From: Nemania diffusa
Lineage: Eukaryota; Ascomycota; Sordariomycetes; Xylariales; Xylariaceae
Assembly: GCA_038501195.1 (NCBI GenBank)
Contig: JBBPUQ010000009.1
Coordinates: 2,976,001 to 3,040,000, forward strand
Reading direction: 5' to 3'
Length of the DNA: 64,000 nt
Shown here: in pieces, positions 1 through 10,015 of the stretch
How positions within the stretch are numbered: the first letter of the stretch is position 1
Layout: each line of letters opens with the position of its first letter
Made by a program: the position numbers and the translations under genes
Notes under the pieces: model-generated
Databases searched by the model: none
Seen by the model: the letters and a program-made list of their open reading frames with translations, nothing else
Told to the model about the DNA's origin: nothing

Positions 1-332
1 CATGCCATCCAGCGAGCCAGCATGTCCCCTTCCTGGGACCGAGAACGAACAGCAGCGGCGGCGTCGCCGCCGACGTGACTCCGCCGATATCATCGCGAGG
101 CAGCATCTGCGTCCCGCAGCCCGCGGCAACGGTAACGCTCATTCTTCCTGCGGGTGATTGCGACAGCGCGAGCCAACAGCCGCAGCCCCCTCGTCCGACC
201 TCCTCGCCGGCCTGGGGCGCGACGATCGACGCGCGCCGGGAGGACGCGGGGCTAATATTCAACCCGTGGATGGGGTTCACCGGGACGGAGGAGTTCTACG
301 GGCTTATAGAGGGGCTGGGCGAAGAGTACTAA
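1..332 (+). CDS. Unknown protein, C-terminal fragment (runs off left edge)
   Basis: One reading frame is open from base 3, with no start, to a stop ending at base 332, so this is probably the last 109 codons of a gene beginning outside the window. It is rich in Pro, Ser and Ala. The last 30 residues (DAGLIFNPWMGFTGTEEFYG and what follows) are ordered-looking and acidic or aromatic, as in many fungal regulatory proteins. I do not recognise the family. The in-frame GTG at 75 is not a likely start. The stop is followed by AT-rich DNA, consistent with a 3' UTR. An intron could interrupt the frame near the edge. Upstream sequence would settle whether it is a gene. Confidence 0.4.
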   Translation, partial: CHPASQHVPFLGPRTNSSGGVAADVTPPISSRGSICVPQPAATVTLILPAGDCDSASQQPQPPRPTSSPAWGATIDARREDAGLIFNPWMGFTGTEEFYGLIEGLGEEY

Positions 333-789
333 CCTTCTACCCATAGTCACAGTCTGACCGATATCACGGCAAAGACATTATATGTAGGCATATACCGTGG
401 GTATAAAAAAGAGTTGTAATCCATTTCTCGTAAACACCGCCTAACTAATGCTATATATGGGTATGGGGCAACACCAAACCAATGCTCTTCGACAAAAAAA
501 AAGGGCAAAAAATAATATGCCTCGATTAACCAAGTGGTCCTTTCCAAGGTGTGATTGTGTATTAGTCCCTAATTTCATGCGTCCAGAGGAAGCCGTGCTT
601 AGCCCCGAACAAATCATTTGCTATTCCTACTTTGCTCATGCCTAAAGGCTAGCGAGTAGAGGTATTTAATCAGGCTTGAGTGTGATAACCACTCGTACTC
701 TCTGAGCAGGTGCGCTTGAGGGGCCTAATATTGGACATTGAGGTGAATGTCAAATTGCTATTTAGGGTAGATTGCTCATCGCAGTTTCA
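333..789. other. Intergenic, between convergent gene ends
   Basis: This AT-rich stretch lies between two converging 3' ends. I see no gene or repeat in it. Confidence 0.5.
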
Positions 790-3213
790 TCAGGCCAACG
801 AGCGGATTTTCTTCGACGATGGAAGCGCTTCTGGTGCCGTAGTATGATCTTTGGCAACCCATGCCTCGCCATCATGATGGCCAGATGGCCGAAATACGGG
901 GTCGGAAACGTCGGCATCGGCATGACTTTCCACGTCAGCATCCGAAGCACTCGTCCCAAACCCAGCGTCCCTGCTGAGAGCTGATGGACCCAAGGTCATG
1001 GTTGAGGCTTCTAATGAAGGAACGGTGCCATTATTGACGGCATATTTCTTAGGTGACGCAAATAGTATGTGTTGATTTGTAGGTCGCGGCGGCGGAGGTG
1101 TTAGTGGATGAGAGAAATCAAATGATTCCGTCTCGGAAGTGGAAGGTATTGCGGGGCCAGTGTGTGGTCCGCTTAGCAGAGCATGATGCTTTGGGAGCTT
1201 CTTCAACTTTAAATTGGGCTTTCTGCGAGGGTGGCGCATTGATATCTCAAGCCGTTCCTCGTCATCTGAGTGAGAACCCATGGCGGCGTCGTAAACGGAG
1301 CCGTGGTGATAAGGGTTGACTAGACTACTCCCGCTTGATCTTCGGTGGCGGTGTTTTAATTTTTCCTTCAACAACATGCCCTCTATTTGCATAGGCATCG
1401 TATGGAGTGGCTCATGGCTCCCTTTGTGTTCGGCTGATATTGAACGCGTCACCATCCTCCGTAAGTCGACCTGACTCTTACTAAAGACGACACGGGCTCG
1501 CAGCGCATGGACGGCACGATCTAGAGCGAGCTCAATAGCGCAACGATCCCATATGCGAGCTAATTTAGGCCACGTAGCACGCTCACCAATAAGACATGAG
1601 CGTGTCATAAACTCGGTCGTCGGGTTTTTGAGAATATTAGGGAGATCAAAGACGCCAATAGCTGGCAATATGTTGATATCTCCTGAGTACGTTTGACTCA
1701 GTATCGACCGAAGCTTCCCTACTAGATTAGGAAACACGCCAATCTCTGCCATGAGTTGCATTCTATGCAATGCCTCCGTCCTGGCTAGAGAGGTTATAGT
1801 GTGTAGCCAATCGGACTCTTCCTTATACACGATGGAATGGTGGTCCTTACTAGAGGGACACGGCATATCGTCTTTAACGAGGAAGGGAACCACATGAGGA
1901 TTGACCTGAGAGACAATGAAGTGGTTAACATTAAACATCTCGGAGAGCCTCGTCATAGGGAGGTCGTTGTCGACGGAGCCATCTATCCACACCTGAGGTG
2001 TTGGATTCCAAGGGCTGTGTTCCCCTGTGATTGGATTTTTTACCAATAGCGCACCAGCGCTAAAGACCAGTGGAACAGAGCAGGAGGCGGCAACGGCAGA
2101 CCAAATCATAACGTTGGGTGCCGTGACATAGTTAAGTAGTCGAGGAAGCTCGTAGATGGATGCAGTAGATACGCATATGTTACATATACGTCGAGTACGA
2201 TTGTAAGCCTCTTGAAAGGTTATGTCGCCAAGCAACTCGCGCATGACGCGGGTCAGGTGTTTGATATCAGACCAACTACCCTCAGTTAAGAGTCTACGCA
2301 AATGATCGAGCAGTCCATCTTCGTTCCCCTGCTCCTCAAAGACGGCTAAATCGCCGTGAGGGAACTGCTCCAGAACCTCCGGGATCTCATCGTCTGTCTT
2401 CACACAGAAGACAGAGCACACAATGGAGCCAGCCGACGCGCCAGAGATGATACGCGGGAGTAGCTTAGCCTCGAACAAGCCCTTGAGAACGCCGATATGG
2501 GTCATGCCGAAGGTACCACCACCACTCAGTAGAAGAGCACTTCGGCCGAAGCTCTGGCGAGCGTATAACATGGCATCTAGCAGGTCCCGGACTTCGAAAT
2601 GGTCGTGGTCGGGGATGTGTGGGTAGGGAGTACTACGCTCAACGAGAGCCGCGATCGTCTGTAAGGCAGAATCGACATAGCGTTCGATCAGCTTCTTTGT
2701 GCCACAATATGAGTGGCGGTAAAGGTCAATATTGCCCATGCCGCCGAGATCGCGCGACAGAGCAGTCCTGACGAGGTGCATCATAGCGCGCATGTCGCCG
2801 GCCACCCGAGCCTCGTCTAGGTCTCTTAGGCGCGTTGCGAGGATTTCTGGATTGTAGTCCCCAGTCGACGTATCGGCCTTCCACTCGTCATTACCCTCGA
2901 GCACGTCGAGTTCCTGGGCAGCAGCATCCCACTGCTTACAGGACTCGGCATTGTGCATGCGGGCGAGAAGAATCTGGCGGCGTTCGTCGCGCGACCTCCT
3001 CTCCTCGCGCTCGTCATAGGTCAAGCCATCTTTGAAGTATAAGAAGTTGTCAACGGCTCTCGAGACGGAGGAGACGACCGAGGGCGAGGAGCGCGAGGAG
3101 CGGGAATAGACGGCGGTAGAGGCCGGTTTTCCGTGGAGCTTATTGCCTCTGGTTTCGAACTCGGCGGGACGGATCGAGGAAAGAGACGGGAGAATGTTGA
3201 GAAAAAGGGTCAT
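790..3213 (-). CDS. Patatin-like triacylglycerol lipase (Tgl3/4/5 type)
   Basis: A single exon encodes 807 residues. Residues 55-200 resemble the DUF3336 region that precedes the patatin domain in fungal lipid-droplet lipases. The patatin core follows: the glycine-rich oxyanion loop GGGTFG (231-236), the nucleophile motif GASAG with Ser260, and the DGS motif with Asp411 that completes the Ser-Asp dyad. The C-terminal 200 residues are Ser/Pro-rich and basic, probably disordered. Family members (yeast Tgl3, Tgl4, Tgl5; plant SDP1) hydrolyse stored triacylglycerol at the lipid droplet, and some also act as lysophospholipid acyltransferases. The ATG at 3213 opens the frame with no competing upstream ATG. 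The family call is firm; which yeast paralogue it matches is not resolved. Confidence 0.93.
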   Translation of the reverse strand: MTLFLNILPSLSSIRPAEFETRGNKLHGKPASTAVYSRSSRSSPSVVSSVSRAVDNFLYFKDGLTYDEREERRSRDERRQILLARMHNAESCKQWDAAAQELDVLEGNDEWKADTSTGDYNPEILATRLRDLDEARVAGDMRAMMHLVRTALSRDLGGMGNIDLYRHSYCGTKKLIERYVDSALQTIAALVERSTPYPHIPDHDHFEVRDLLDAMLYARQSFGRSALLLSGGGTFGMTHIGVLKGLFEAKLLPRIISGASAGSIVCSVFCVKTDDEIPEVLEQFPHGDLAVFEEQGNEDGLLDHLRRLLTEGSWSDIKHLTRVMRELLGDITFQEAYNRTRRICNICVSTASIYELPRLLNYVTAPNVMIWSAVAASCSVPLVFSAGALLVKNPITGEHSPWNPTPQVWIDGSVDNDLPMTRLSEMFNVNHFIVSQVNPHVVPFLVKDDMPCPSSKDHHSIVYKEESDWLHTITSLARTEALHRMQLMAEIGVFPNLVGKLRSILSQTYSGDINILPAIGVFDLPNILKNPTTEFMTRSCLIGERATWPKLARIWDRCAIELALDRAVHALRARVVFSKSQVDLRRMVTRSISAEHKGSHEPLHTMPMQIEGMLLKEKLKHRHRRSSGSSLVNPYHHGSVYDAAMGSHSDDEERLEISMRHPRRKPNLKLKKLPKHHALLSGPHTGPAIPSTSETESFDFSHPLTPPPPRPTNQHILFASPKKYAVNNGTVPSLEASTMTLGPSALSRDAGFGTSASDADVESHADADVSDPVFRPSGHHDGEAWVAKDHTTAPEALPSSKKIRSLA

Positions 3214-4715
3214 CTCGACTCTGTATGGTATGAGAAGTAGTCGAGAAACAGTGGCATTCTTCGGTTGCGAATATCGAGGGAGGCGGTGAACAATGGCGTC
3301 GCATGGCAGACTACCTAGGTAGGCTACAGAAGAGAGGAGCGAATGACAAGCCTAAGTAAGGTGCAGCGGCGCACGATTGCTGAGAATTTTTTAATTATGG
3401 TCGAGATACAAAGATGGTAGAACCCATGACGGCGATGCCAGGGACAAGGCCAAGTAAGAACAAGAAGCCGATGATGTAAAGGCCATTCACCAGCAGTATT
3501 CTGTAGGAACAATTAGATGACCTTAGGATGGACGGCACTAAGCGGGAGGGCGTGGGAACGGAATACGGTGTAGTCTTGGTTTGGCCCGACAATGAACAGG
3601 ATATAAGGTCATGGGAAAGATGAAGTAGATAGATGAAGGGAATTCAAAAGGGACAAAGCAGATTTCGAGTTGCGTCAGCGAAGTACCAACTAAACCTAGA
3701 AAGGAGCCGGCAGGACAAGCACGAGACTATTACTTAGGTTAGGTGTGTGTAGGTACCCTATCTAGGCAAAACCTAGGTATCACGGCCGATCACACGCCCA
3801 ACCACTAAACCCGATCTATCTATTTTGGGCACATGTATGGGCATCCCCCGGGTGTGCTCCAGACTTCTGTCCAGACCATCGGGTGTATGCTCCAGAAGGA
3901 GCCTGCCAGCTATTCGCGTTACAGAGGTGTGTCCGGGGCAACCCCGAGCTAGGGAGGTAGAGACAGGGTCAAAAGAGGCAAGAGAAGGACATACAGGAGG
4001 CGGGGGAGGGGATCGAATAATGGGGACTCCCGCACCATCTGATCAAAATGCATGACATGTGCACGGGTGGGGCGCACGAGGAATGTGGGGCTTTTTTAGC
4101 TACCTCCCAACCCTCCTGTACCGGATAGTTACTCCCTATTAGGTATCAACCTTCAGGTAGGTAGTACGTAGAAGGTGTTGTGAACAACTCTATTTTCTCT
4201 TTTCCTACCTGCTACAATAGTATGGAATAGATATAGGTTCATAGGAACAATCAATCACAATTTCAAGTAGATAAAGGGGCATGCCATGACAAGCCTAAAA
4301 ATATCTAGCCAGCTTCCATACGACTCATACACCTCATCAGCCATGATAGATATTTGTCATGTCATGCAAAGACAGGACTCAAGACTCAAGCCACTGACAA
4401 GTCACAGCTTCAGCCCATTCACTAACACAGCAGACATGGCACTCGATCTGAGTCTATGTCTCAGAATGCTAGGACTACCGCTACGGCTGCTACCGCATGT
4501 GAAACATCTTGCATAAGATTTCTCTTGAAATGCAATTACACAACATCTGAGACCAATGTGCATCACGATCGAGAGATTCAAGATCTGCCGTGTCACCGAT
4601 ATAGTATCTTTAGTGCCGGACTCGGTCCTGTCTACCGGGATTTCGAGACCTAGGTAGAGTTCAGGCTTGGCGTGTACACTTCCAAAGCAAGATTCTAGTC
4701 TCGTTATCTCAAAAC
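3214..4715. other. Intergenic, 1.5 kb
   Basis: This is the promoter of the patatin lipase plus the 3' flank of the next gene. It holds scattered CCTAGGTA/TAGGTA motifs (for example near 3755-3780 and 4155-4170). On the minus strand, 3395-3592 could encode a short hydrophobic peptide (VNGLYIIGFLFLLGLVPGIA), possibly an exon of a small membrane protein; no ATG starts it. Nothing else is supported. Confidence 0.4.
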
Positions 4716-6116
4716 TTATTGTAAATCTTGAGACATCTGTAGTGATGGACCAGGAGTACCGCCCAGGCCGATGAGCTCCGTAGCAAATGTGCCTATGGCA
4801 TCTCTCACTTTTCCAATCCAAGTTAGAAGAGCTCAGTAAATAAGGTAGCAACAAAAAAAAAAAAAGAGAGAAAGGTAGGAGAAATAATACTAGCAAAACA
4901 ACGGCAGTATGCTAAGGAATAAATGAATGAAGCCAGCAAAAACTCACATTGATAAATCACGTCCCCCTCCACCCAAAAATGTCCAGCGCCCAGCACCTCC
5001 ACAAACCTAAACCGCGACGCCTCCCCTCCCGCAAGCAAGCCCGTCCACTCCCGCATCTTCCTATGCGTAATAAACCCGTCCTGACCACCATACACAAGCA
5101 GCGTAGGATTCGCCGCGAGCAGCGCATCACCTCCAGGAAGGGGGTTCGCAAAAGACATCGTAGCCAACCTCGTCACAACCCCCACAGGCGGCGAGACGAG
5201 CAGATACGCGCTCCGGAACGCCACGTCCCCCACGCCCTCCAGACACGGGTCCACGCCCCGCCCGGGCTGGCGCGCGGCGGCCCAGTGCGGCGAGCGCCTG
5301 TACACGAGCTTCGCGCGCGCGAGCAGGTGCCGCACGCTCTCGCGGATGCGATCTTCCCTCAGGAAATCATGCCCGTCATGGCTCCGCCGCAGCGGCGACG
5401 TCCCGTCCTCGTCGCCCCCCACGCGCACGCCGAGGGCCTTCCGCGGGGACGACGGGCCGGCGGCCGCGAGGGCGTTGCGCGCCTCGGCGAGGTGAAGCGC
5501 CCGCAGCCGGATGTCGGCCTCGGCCGTGTGTGTCGCCGGCGACGCGAAGTACGCGAGGATCGTCTCGAGGGACGGCAGGCGGGCCGCGACCATCGCGCCG
5601 TAGGAGTAGCCCGCGAAGAGCATGACTGGCCTCTGGTTTGCGTTCGCTGGGTGCGCTGGCGGCGGTGGTTGGGGGTCTAAGTGATGAACATAATACGCCA
5701 AGAAGCCGACGACGGAGACGTAGTCAGCCTGCTCGGGCTTCGACGTCCAGGACGTGCGGCCCTCGGACGACGCGGCGCCTCTGTCCCCCTCAAAACGCCC
5801 ATGTCAGCGGGGAAGTAGGGAGAGAAGGTATGGCTGGCTGGCGGCGTAGCTAGATAAGCAGTACGCACCTGAAGTTGAACGTCGCGACGAGGAAGCCGAG
5901 CTGCAGGAGCGTGCCGGCGGCGACGTCGACTATGGGGTCGTCGAAGCAACCTCCTAACGGCGCGTACGGGTGGGCGACGACGGCGGCGTGTCCCGGCCAG
6001 GATGCGCCGGACTGTGACGGGTTGCGTAGGCACGGCGGGTGGTAGACGCGGCAATCGAGTTTGGTATCGTCGTAGACGCTGGGGAGCGTGAAGCTCAAGC
6101 AGGGCCGCGGAAGCAT
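4716..6116 (-). CDS. Alpha/beta hydrolase-fold protein
   Basis: Proposed exons are 5869-6116, 4948-5780 and 4716-4831, giving 398 residues. The first intron (5781-5868) starts GTGCGT and ends ACAG. The second (4832-4947) starts GTGAGT and has a long T-rich tract before ACTGAG. The protein begins with a fold seen in a conserved fungal family (SLYDD-like opening: FTLPSVYDDTKLDCRVY), has the nucleophile elbow GYSYGA, and has GAGHFW with the likely catalytic His near the C-terminus. The third exon adds a plausible amphipathic helix (LLTWIGKVRDAI). Reading through the second intron instead gives a low-complexity Phe/Ser tail, which I reject. ATG 6116 is the first in frame. The natural substrate is unknown; members are usually annotated as putative esterases or lipases. 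The 3' exon is less certain than the rest. Confidence 0.82.
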
Positions 6117-6799
6117 GATTGGTTTGGCTGGGCAAGACAATGCATAGTGTAGGTAGACGCGAAAAGCAGCACTTATTGCTTATTTCGATCTTGGCTAGCA
6201 CATAATATTTGAACAATAAACGGGACAAGTCGAGACAGCCCAATAAACGACTATCTACCCGAATGTAGGTATAGTAGGTAGGTAGGTAGTTTAGGTGCCA
6301 AATAAGGTATAAAAAGGTAGGTCAGGCTACAGAGTATAGCCCCTCGTATCCACCCACCTTTATAGGGTATGAGTAATAGCGTAGGTCACGACAGCCTCCA
6401 GAAGTCTGATCTCCAATATAGATGTCTCAACTCACCATATTAATGTATTCAATCATTTAAAACGGCCAACGTTCACAAAGCACACATAAAGCACTCTCTA
6501 CAGTCGTTGTTACTATTTCTAGTTGTTGTAACTTTCATCATGGTAAATTGGGGCACCACTGTTCGTTCTGATATCATGGACAGGCACCCTCCAAACTCCG
6601 GAAAGAAACCCGACATAGTCATCCACCGATCCTAACATTCCATTCCCGCGTCGAAATCTAGAATATGAAGCCGTGACTCGTGACGGTCGTCCCGCCCTAC
6701 GTTAGGGAAACCCCTTAAGAGAAAAAATAGAACGACGAGGAAAAAATAATAGACCTCTTCCTCATCTGTCCATAGCCAAGCCCAAAATTCGACCTCCTC
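6117..6799. other. Intergenic with GGTA tandem repeat
   Basis: This is the promoter side of the alpha/beta hydrolase and the 3' flank of the kelch gene. A run of four GGTA/TAGG units lies at 6274-6289. No gene is seen. Confidence 0.5.
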
Positions 6800-9700
6800 C
6801 TAGGAGCCAGCAATTCCGAGACCGACGCGAGAGCCCATACCTATAAGTCTCTCCCCCCGCCCGCCGTCGCGTTCGCGGTCCACTGTTGCTCGCATCCGCC
6901 TTCCTTCCATCAGTCCTCGGAGACCACGCTTCTGTAGTCCAATGACGCTGCTTAACTCGCCAGTCCACACTTCCTTAACCACTCCACGCTCGCTATCTCC
7001 GACCTCGCTACCCCATTCACTTCCCGAAACACTCGTCGAAGCACTAAGTTCGGCACTTCCAGGCCGGTTAATTGGTACACTCGTGTTGATTCGAAGGCCG
7101 TCCGTCCCACGGGTCGATTCGTCTACACTGGATTGTGATATCGACTGGGATCGACCGTTGAAGAAGTTGTTGCCGGTGCTGGAGGCCATAGGGGAGTCCA
7201 GCGAAAAGAAAAAGTTGGGATTCATACTGCTGTCTATGCCTCGGCCCCCTCCTGCAGCCATAGCTGTAGCATTGAAAACGGCCGCGGCATTGCGTGAGTC
7301 GAGTAGGGCATGAAGACGCTCAACGACGGCTTCCAACAAACCGTCGACCTTGTAAGGTCGGGCAATTTGGAGCAGGGAGCAGAGGATTTGAGGTGTACAA
7401 AGTAGCGATGAGGGAGGTGGTAGAGATGATGTGTAAAGAAAGTGCAGAAGTGCCTGTACTGTGAGATAGGTGTGCGGAAGGTAGAGACACCGCGGCCGAG
7501 AGCTTGGAGGTAGAGTCGTCGGTGTAGGAGCTGAGTTAATAGTGCCAGGATCTATAGAACCACTAGCGCTCGAGATAGATGTGCCTGCCGTACTGGGTGG
7601 CTTCATTGAACCCGCAGACGAGGAATTTCCCAGAGACGTTGCCAAGGATAGACTGCTGTCACCCGTGTTTCGATTTGACTGCGTAATGGTCATGGTAGAC
7701 ATGCGGGTACCTGCCTGACTGGATATGCCGGTCCTTAGGGTCATGGCATCGCTGCCATCCTGTGTGGCAGCCCCCTCACGAAGTAGCTGCACAAAATATG
7801 GTCCCCATCTTCTTCCAACGATTCTCGAGTTGATGGGTATTCTCTCCCCCTGTGTACACAAAATTTCCATGTCTGCGAGTTCCCGTAGCCCCAAGGCTTT
7901 CTCTCCTAGCTCTTCGGCTGCGCGCGAAAGGAATCTGCCGCCTGCCGTCCAGCCGGCTTTTCTCGCTACACTCAAACCAGGAGCCACATACGGGCTACTG
8001 GCAGATAAGAAGCCTGACATCGGTGTAAACTTGCGGGGGTTGTCATAGAAGCCAAACGCTTCAAGTTCAACCATGCATACGTTGGAGAAATTAATGCGCC
8101 GGTGATTATAATCGTCGACGAGACTCCTTTTACGGTTGCCTAGAATGACAAACGTATTTCTTCTATTCCACACGACTCCCCTGTTCCAGCTGCCTTGGCT
8201 GAAGACGCTAGCCCCTGCATCGATACGAGACCACGTTAATGTTCTTAGATCCAACGCCCACAATGCATATTCCTGTTTTGAGCTTGTCAAATACGTGCCG
8301 CTCACCACGAAATGCGTATCTGTGACACCGCCATTTGGGAAACGCAAGCCCGGTGGTGAGTAGGCGCCTGACATGGGTTTCTCTACTAAGGAGCCATCCG
8401 AAGCCCTGATCTGAAGCTCGAGTTTGACATCCAAAAAGTTATAGTTCGAGTATATGAGCATAGAGGAACCGGGCTCTTTAGCCTCCGAGCCCATTCCTCC
8501 CTCCTGGCGCGATGTCGCATTATTAGATTTGCCAATCTGAGCTGTCACACTGGGGGTTAGGGGTGCAACCACACTGCGATACGCGCCACAGGATTTCCCT
8601 AGCGGCTGTGTCGAGGTCCATTTCAGGCTGCGCAGATTGAACACACTAATCTGCTCAATGTAGTGATTTGCCCCATCTTGCCCACCAACTATGATCATCT
8701 CAGCGCCTCCAGCCCCGTCTATGTTAATTCCAATCCGACCTTCGTTCGGATTCCCCGTAGATGGGTTGTGCTGAAGGGCGGAGAGAGGAGCTTTGTGCGA
8801 AACAAATGTAGCCGACGAGGGCATTATGCAAGCACAATGAGCATATCGACCTTGTGGAGTATCTTGGGAAGGAATATACGTCCACTTCTTTGTGAGAACA
8901 TCATAAATGTAAATATCGGACATGACGGTCACTTCTGGCTGCTGATCTTGCGATGCCGATGTAGGCTGGGGGCTGGCAGTTGGAGACATGCCTCCATAGC
9001 AAACCATTTTAGTATCTCCCAGAGCACACATAGAATGGAAGTAACGAGGAGGTGGAATGTCACCGGTGGTCTCGACCTTAGTCCAATGCCTCCGGATGAG
9101 ATCTAACTCATATAGATCTGAGGTCAACGGCGCAGGTCGACTGCGTGATAGAATTCGCCCACCAAAAACATATAACTTGTCCCCCAAAATCGTAGTTGTA
9201 GCCCCGACTAACGGGTGAGGCTCCCGACCAGTAGTTCGGTGCACATTACACATCAAGCCCGATAGGTGGGCCGAGGAACCAGAGGACGCTGTCGTCCCCA
9301 CCGCCGGTCCCAGAGCCGGTGTTCGGCCAGATGAGGCGACTTGTGGCGAAGGGCCAGCAGACTGCGGCCCGTTACTCCGAGGAGTTAGGTTATCGGTTTG
9401 ACCTTCTCCATCAGTTCTAGTGATTAACCCCGGGGCTGCTCCTGGGCCGTTGGCATCGAAGCTTCCACCATATATCTGACCCTGGGGGGGTGAGGTCGTA
9501 GAATCCATTGTGTTCGCTCTACTCTCCATGCCAGCTGACTCGTCAGTATCGCTCTTAAGGAAAGTGCCGATGGTATTTGGCAGATTGGAAGCGAGCGGCG
9601 TTAGGGGGAAGGACGGGGAAAGCGACGGTGGTGGTGGCGCAGGCAGTGGCTTTTCGAGGCTCTCTTGTAGACTCAGATTCCGGGCATGCTGGGTCTGCGT

Positions 9701-10015
9701 TGGCGGTGCTGGTGCTGGTGCTGATGCTGGTGTCGAAGCCGAAGTCACGGGTTGTAGTGCAGAATTGGAATTAAGGGCTTTGGCGGCAAGTCTCGATGGT
9801 ACTCGGCCTAGCCTAAAGGACTCTTCGCGGATGGGGATAGCTTTTTTAATTCCACGATAGACGTCAGACAGCAAGTCGGATGGTGATCTGGATGCTCCCC
9901 CTGGTGAGGCTGATCTATTGTCCTGGTCCCGAACCTGGGCGAGCTGAAAGTTGTCGGCAGCCTGCCAGCTATCTCGACGCCCTGTCTCGCTCGAAGTTAG
10001 CTCTGAGTCTGCCAT
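6800..10015 (-). CDS. Kelch-repeat protein with split BTB-like domain (Ral2/LZTR1-like architecture)
   Basis: The long single exon is open from 10093, but I prefer the ATG at 10015 (AACATGG context), giving 1071 residues; the upstream ATG has a poor context. In numbering from 10093, residues 60-280 are Ser/Pro-rich and disordered. Kelch blades fill about 285-660 (LVGATTTILGDKLYVFGGR, RYFHSMCALGDTKMVCYGG, AEMIIVGGQDG). A BTB-like half starts at about 740 (DMEILCTQGERIPINSRIVG). It is followed by a Ser/Thr-rich insert of about 90 residues and then the second half at 868-935 (YLTVQALLHFLYTSSLPPP). Fungal proteins of this shape include fission yeast Ral2, which acts upstream of Ras in cell polarity; the assignment to Ral2 is inference. 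The tail is basic and low-complexity. Confidence 0.85.
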   Translation of the reverse strand: MADSELTSSETGRRDSWQAADNFQLAQVRDQDNRSASPGGASRSPSDLLSDVYRGIKKAIPIREESFRLGRVPSRLAAKALNSNSALQPVTSASTPASAPAPAPPTQTQHARNLSLQESLEKPLPAPPPPSLSPSFPLTPLASNLPNTIGTFLKSDTDESAGMESRANTMDSTTSPPQGQIYGGSFDANGPGAAPGLITRTDGEGQTDNLTPRSNGPQSAGPSPQVASSGRTPALGPAVGTTASSGSSAHLSGLMCNVHRTTGREPHPLVGATTTILGDKLYVFGGRILSRSRPAPLTSDLYELDLIRRHWTKVETTGDIPPPRYFHSMCALGDTKMVCYGGMSPTASPQPTSASQDQQPEVTVMSDIYIYDVLTKKWTYIPSQDTPQGRYAHCACIMPSSATFVSHKAPLSALQHNPSTGNPNEGRIGINIDGAGGAEMIIVGGQDGANHYIEQISVFNLRSLKWTSTQPLGKSCGAYRSVVAPLTPSVTAQIGKSNNATSRQEGGMGSEAKEPGSSMLIYSNYNFLDVKLELQIRASDGSLVEKPMSGAYSPPGLRFPNGGVTDTHFVVSGTYLTSSKQEYALWALDLRTLTWSRIDAGASVFSQGSWNRGVVWNRRNTFVILGNRKRSLVDDYNHRRINFSNVCMVELEAFGFYDNPRKFTPMSGFLSASSPYVAPGLSVARKAGWTAGGRFLSRAAEELGEKALGLRELADMEILCTQGERIPINSRIVGRRWGPYFVQLLREGAATQDGSDAMTLRTGISSQAGTRMSTMTITQSNRNTGDSSLSLATSLGNSSSAGSMKPPSTAGTSISSASGSIDPGTINSAPTPTTLPPSSRPRCLYLPHTYLTVQALLHFLYTSSLPPPSSLLCTPQILCSLLQIARPYKVDGLLEAVVERLHALLDSRNAAAVFNATAMAAGGGRGIDSSMNPNFFFSLDSPMASSTGNNFFNGRSQSISQSSVDESTRGTDGLRINTSVPINRPGSAELSASTSVSGSEWGSEVGDSERGVVKEVWTGELSSVIGLQKRGLRGLMEGRRMRATVDRERDGGRGERLIGMGSRVGLGIAGS

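Noticed and set aside
4402..4896. Minus-strand frame of 164 codons opening with a Leu/Phe-rich stretch
   Set aside because: It overlaps the T-rich tract of the hydrolase intron, and the downstream coding piece is better explained in another frame as the last hydrolase exon.
4949..5680. Plus-strand frame of 243 codons
   Set aside because: Antisense shadow of the alpha/beta hydrolase; very Arg/His/Pro-rich with no domain.
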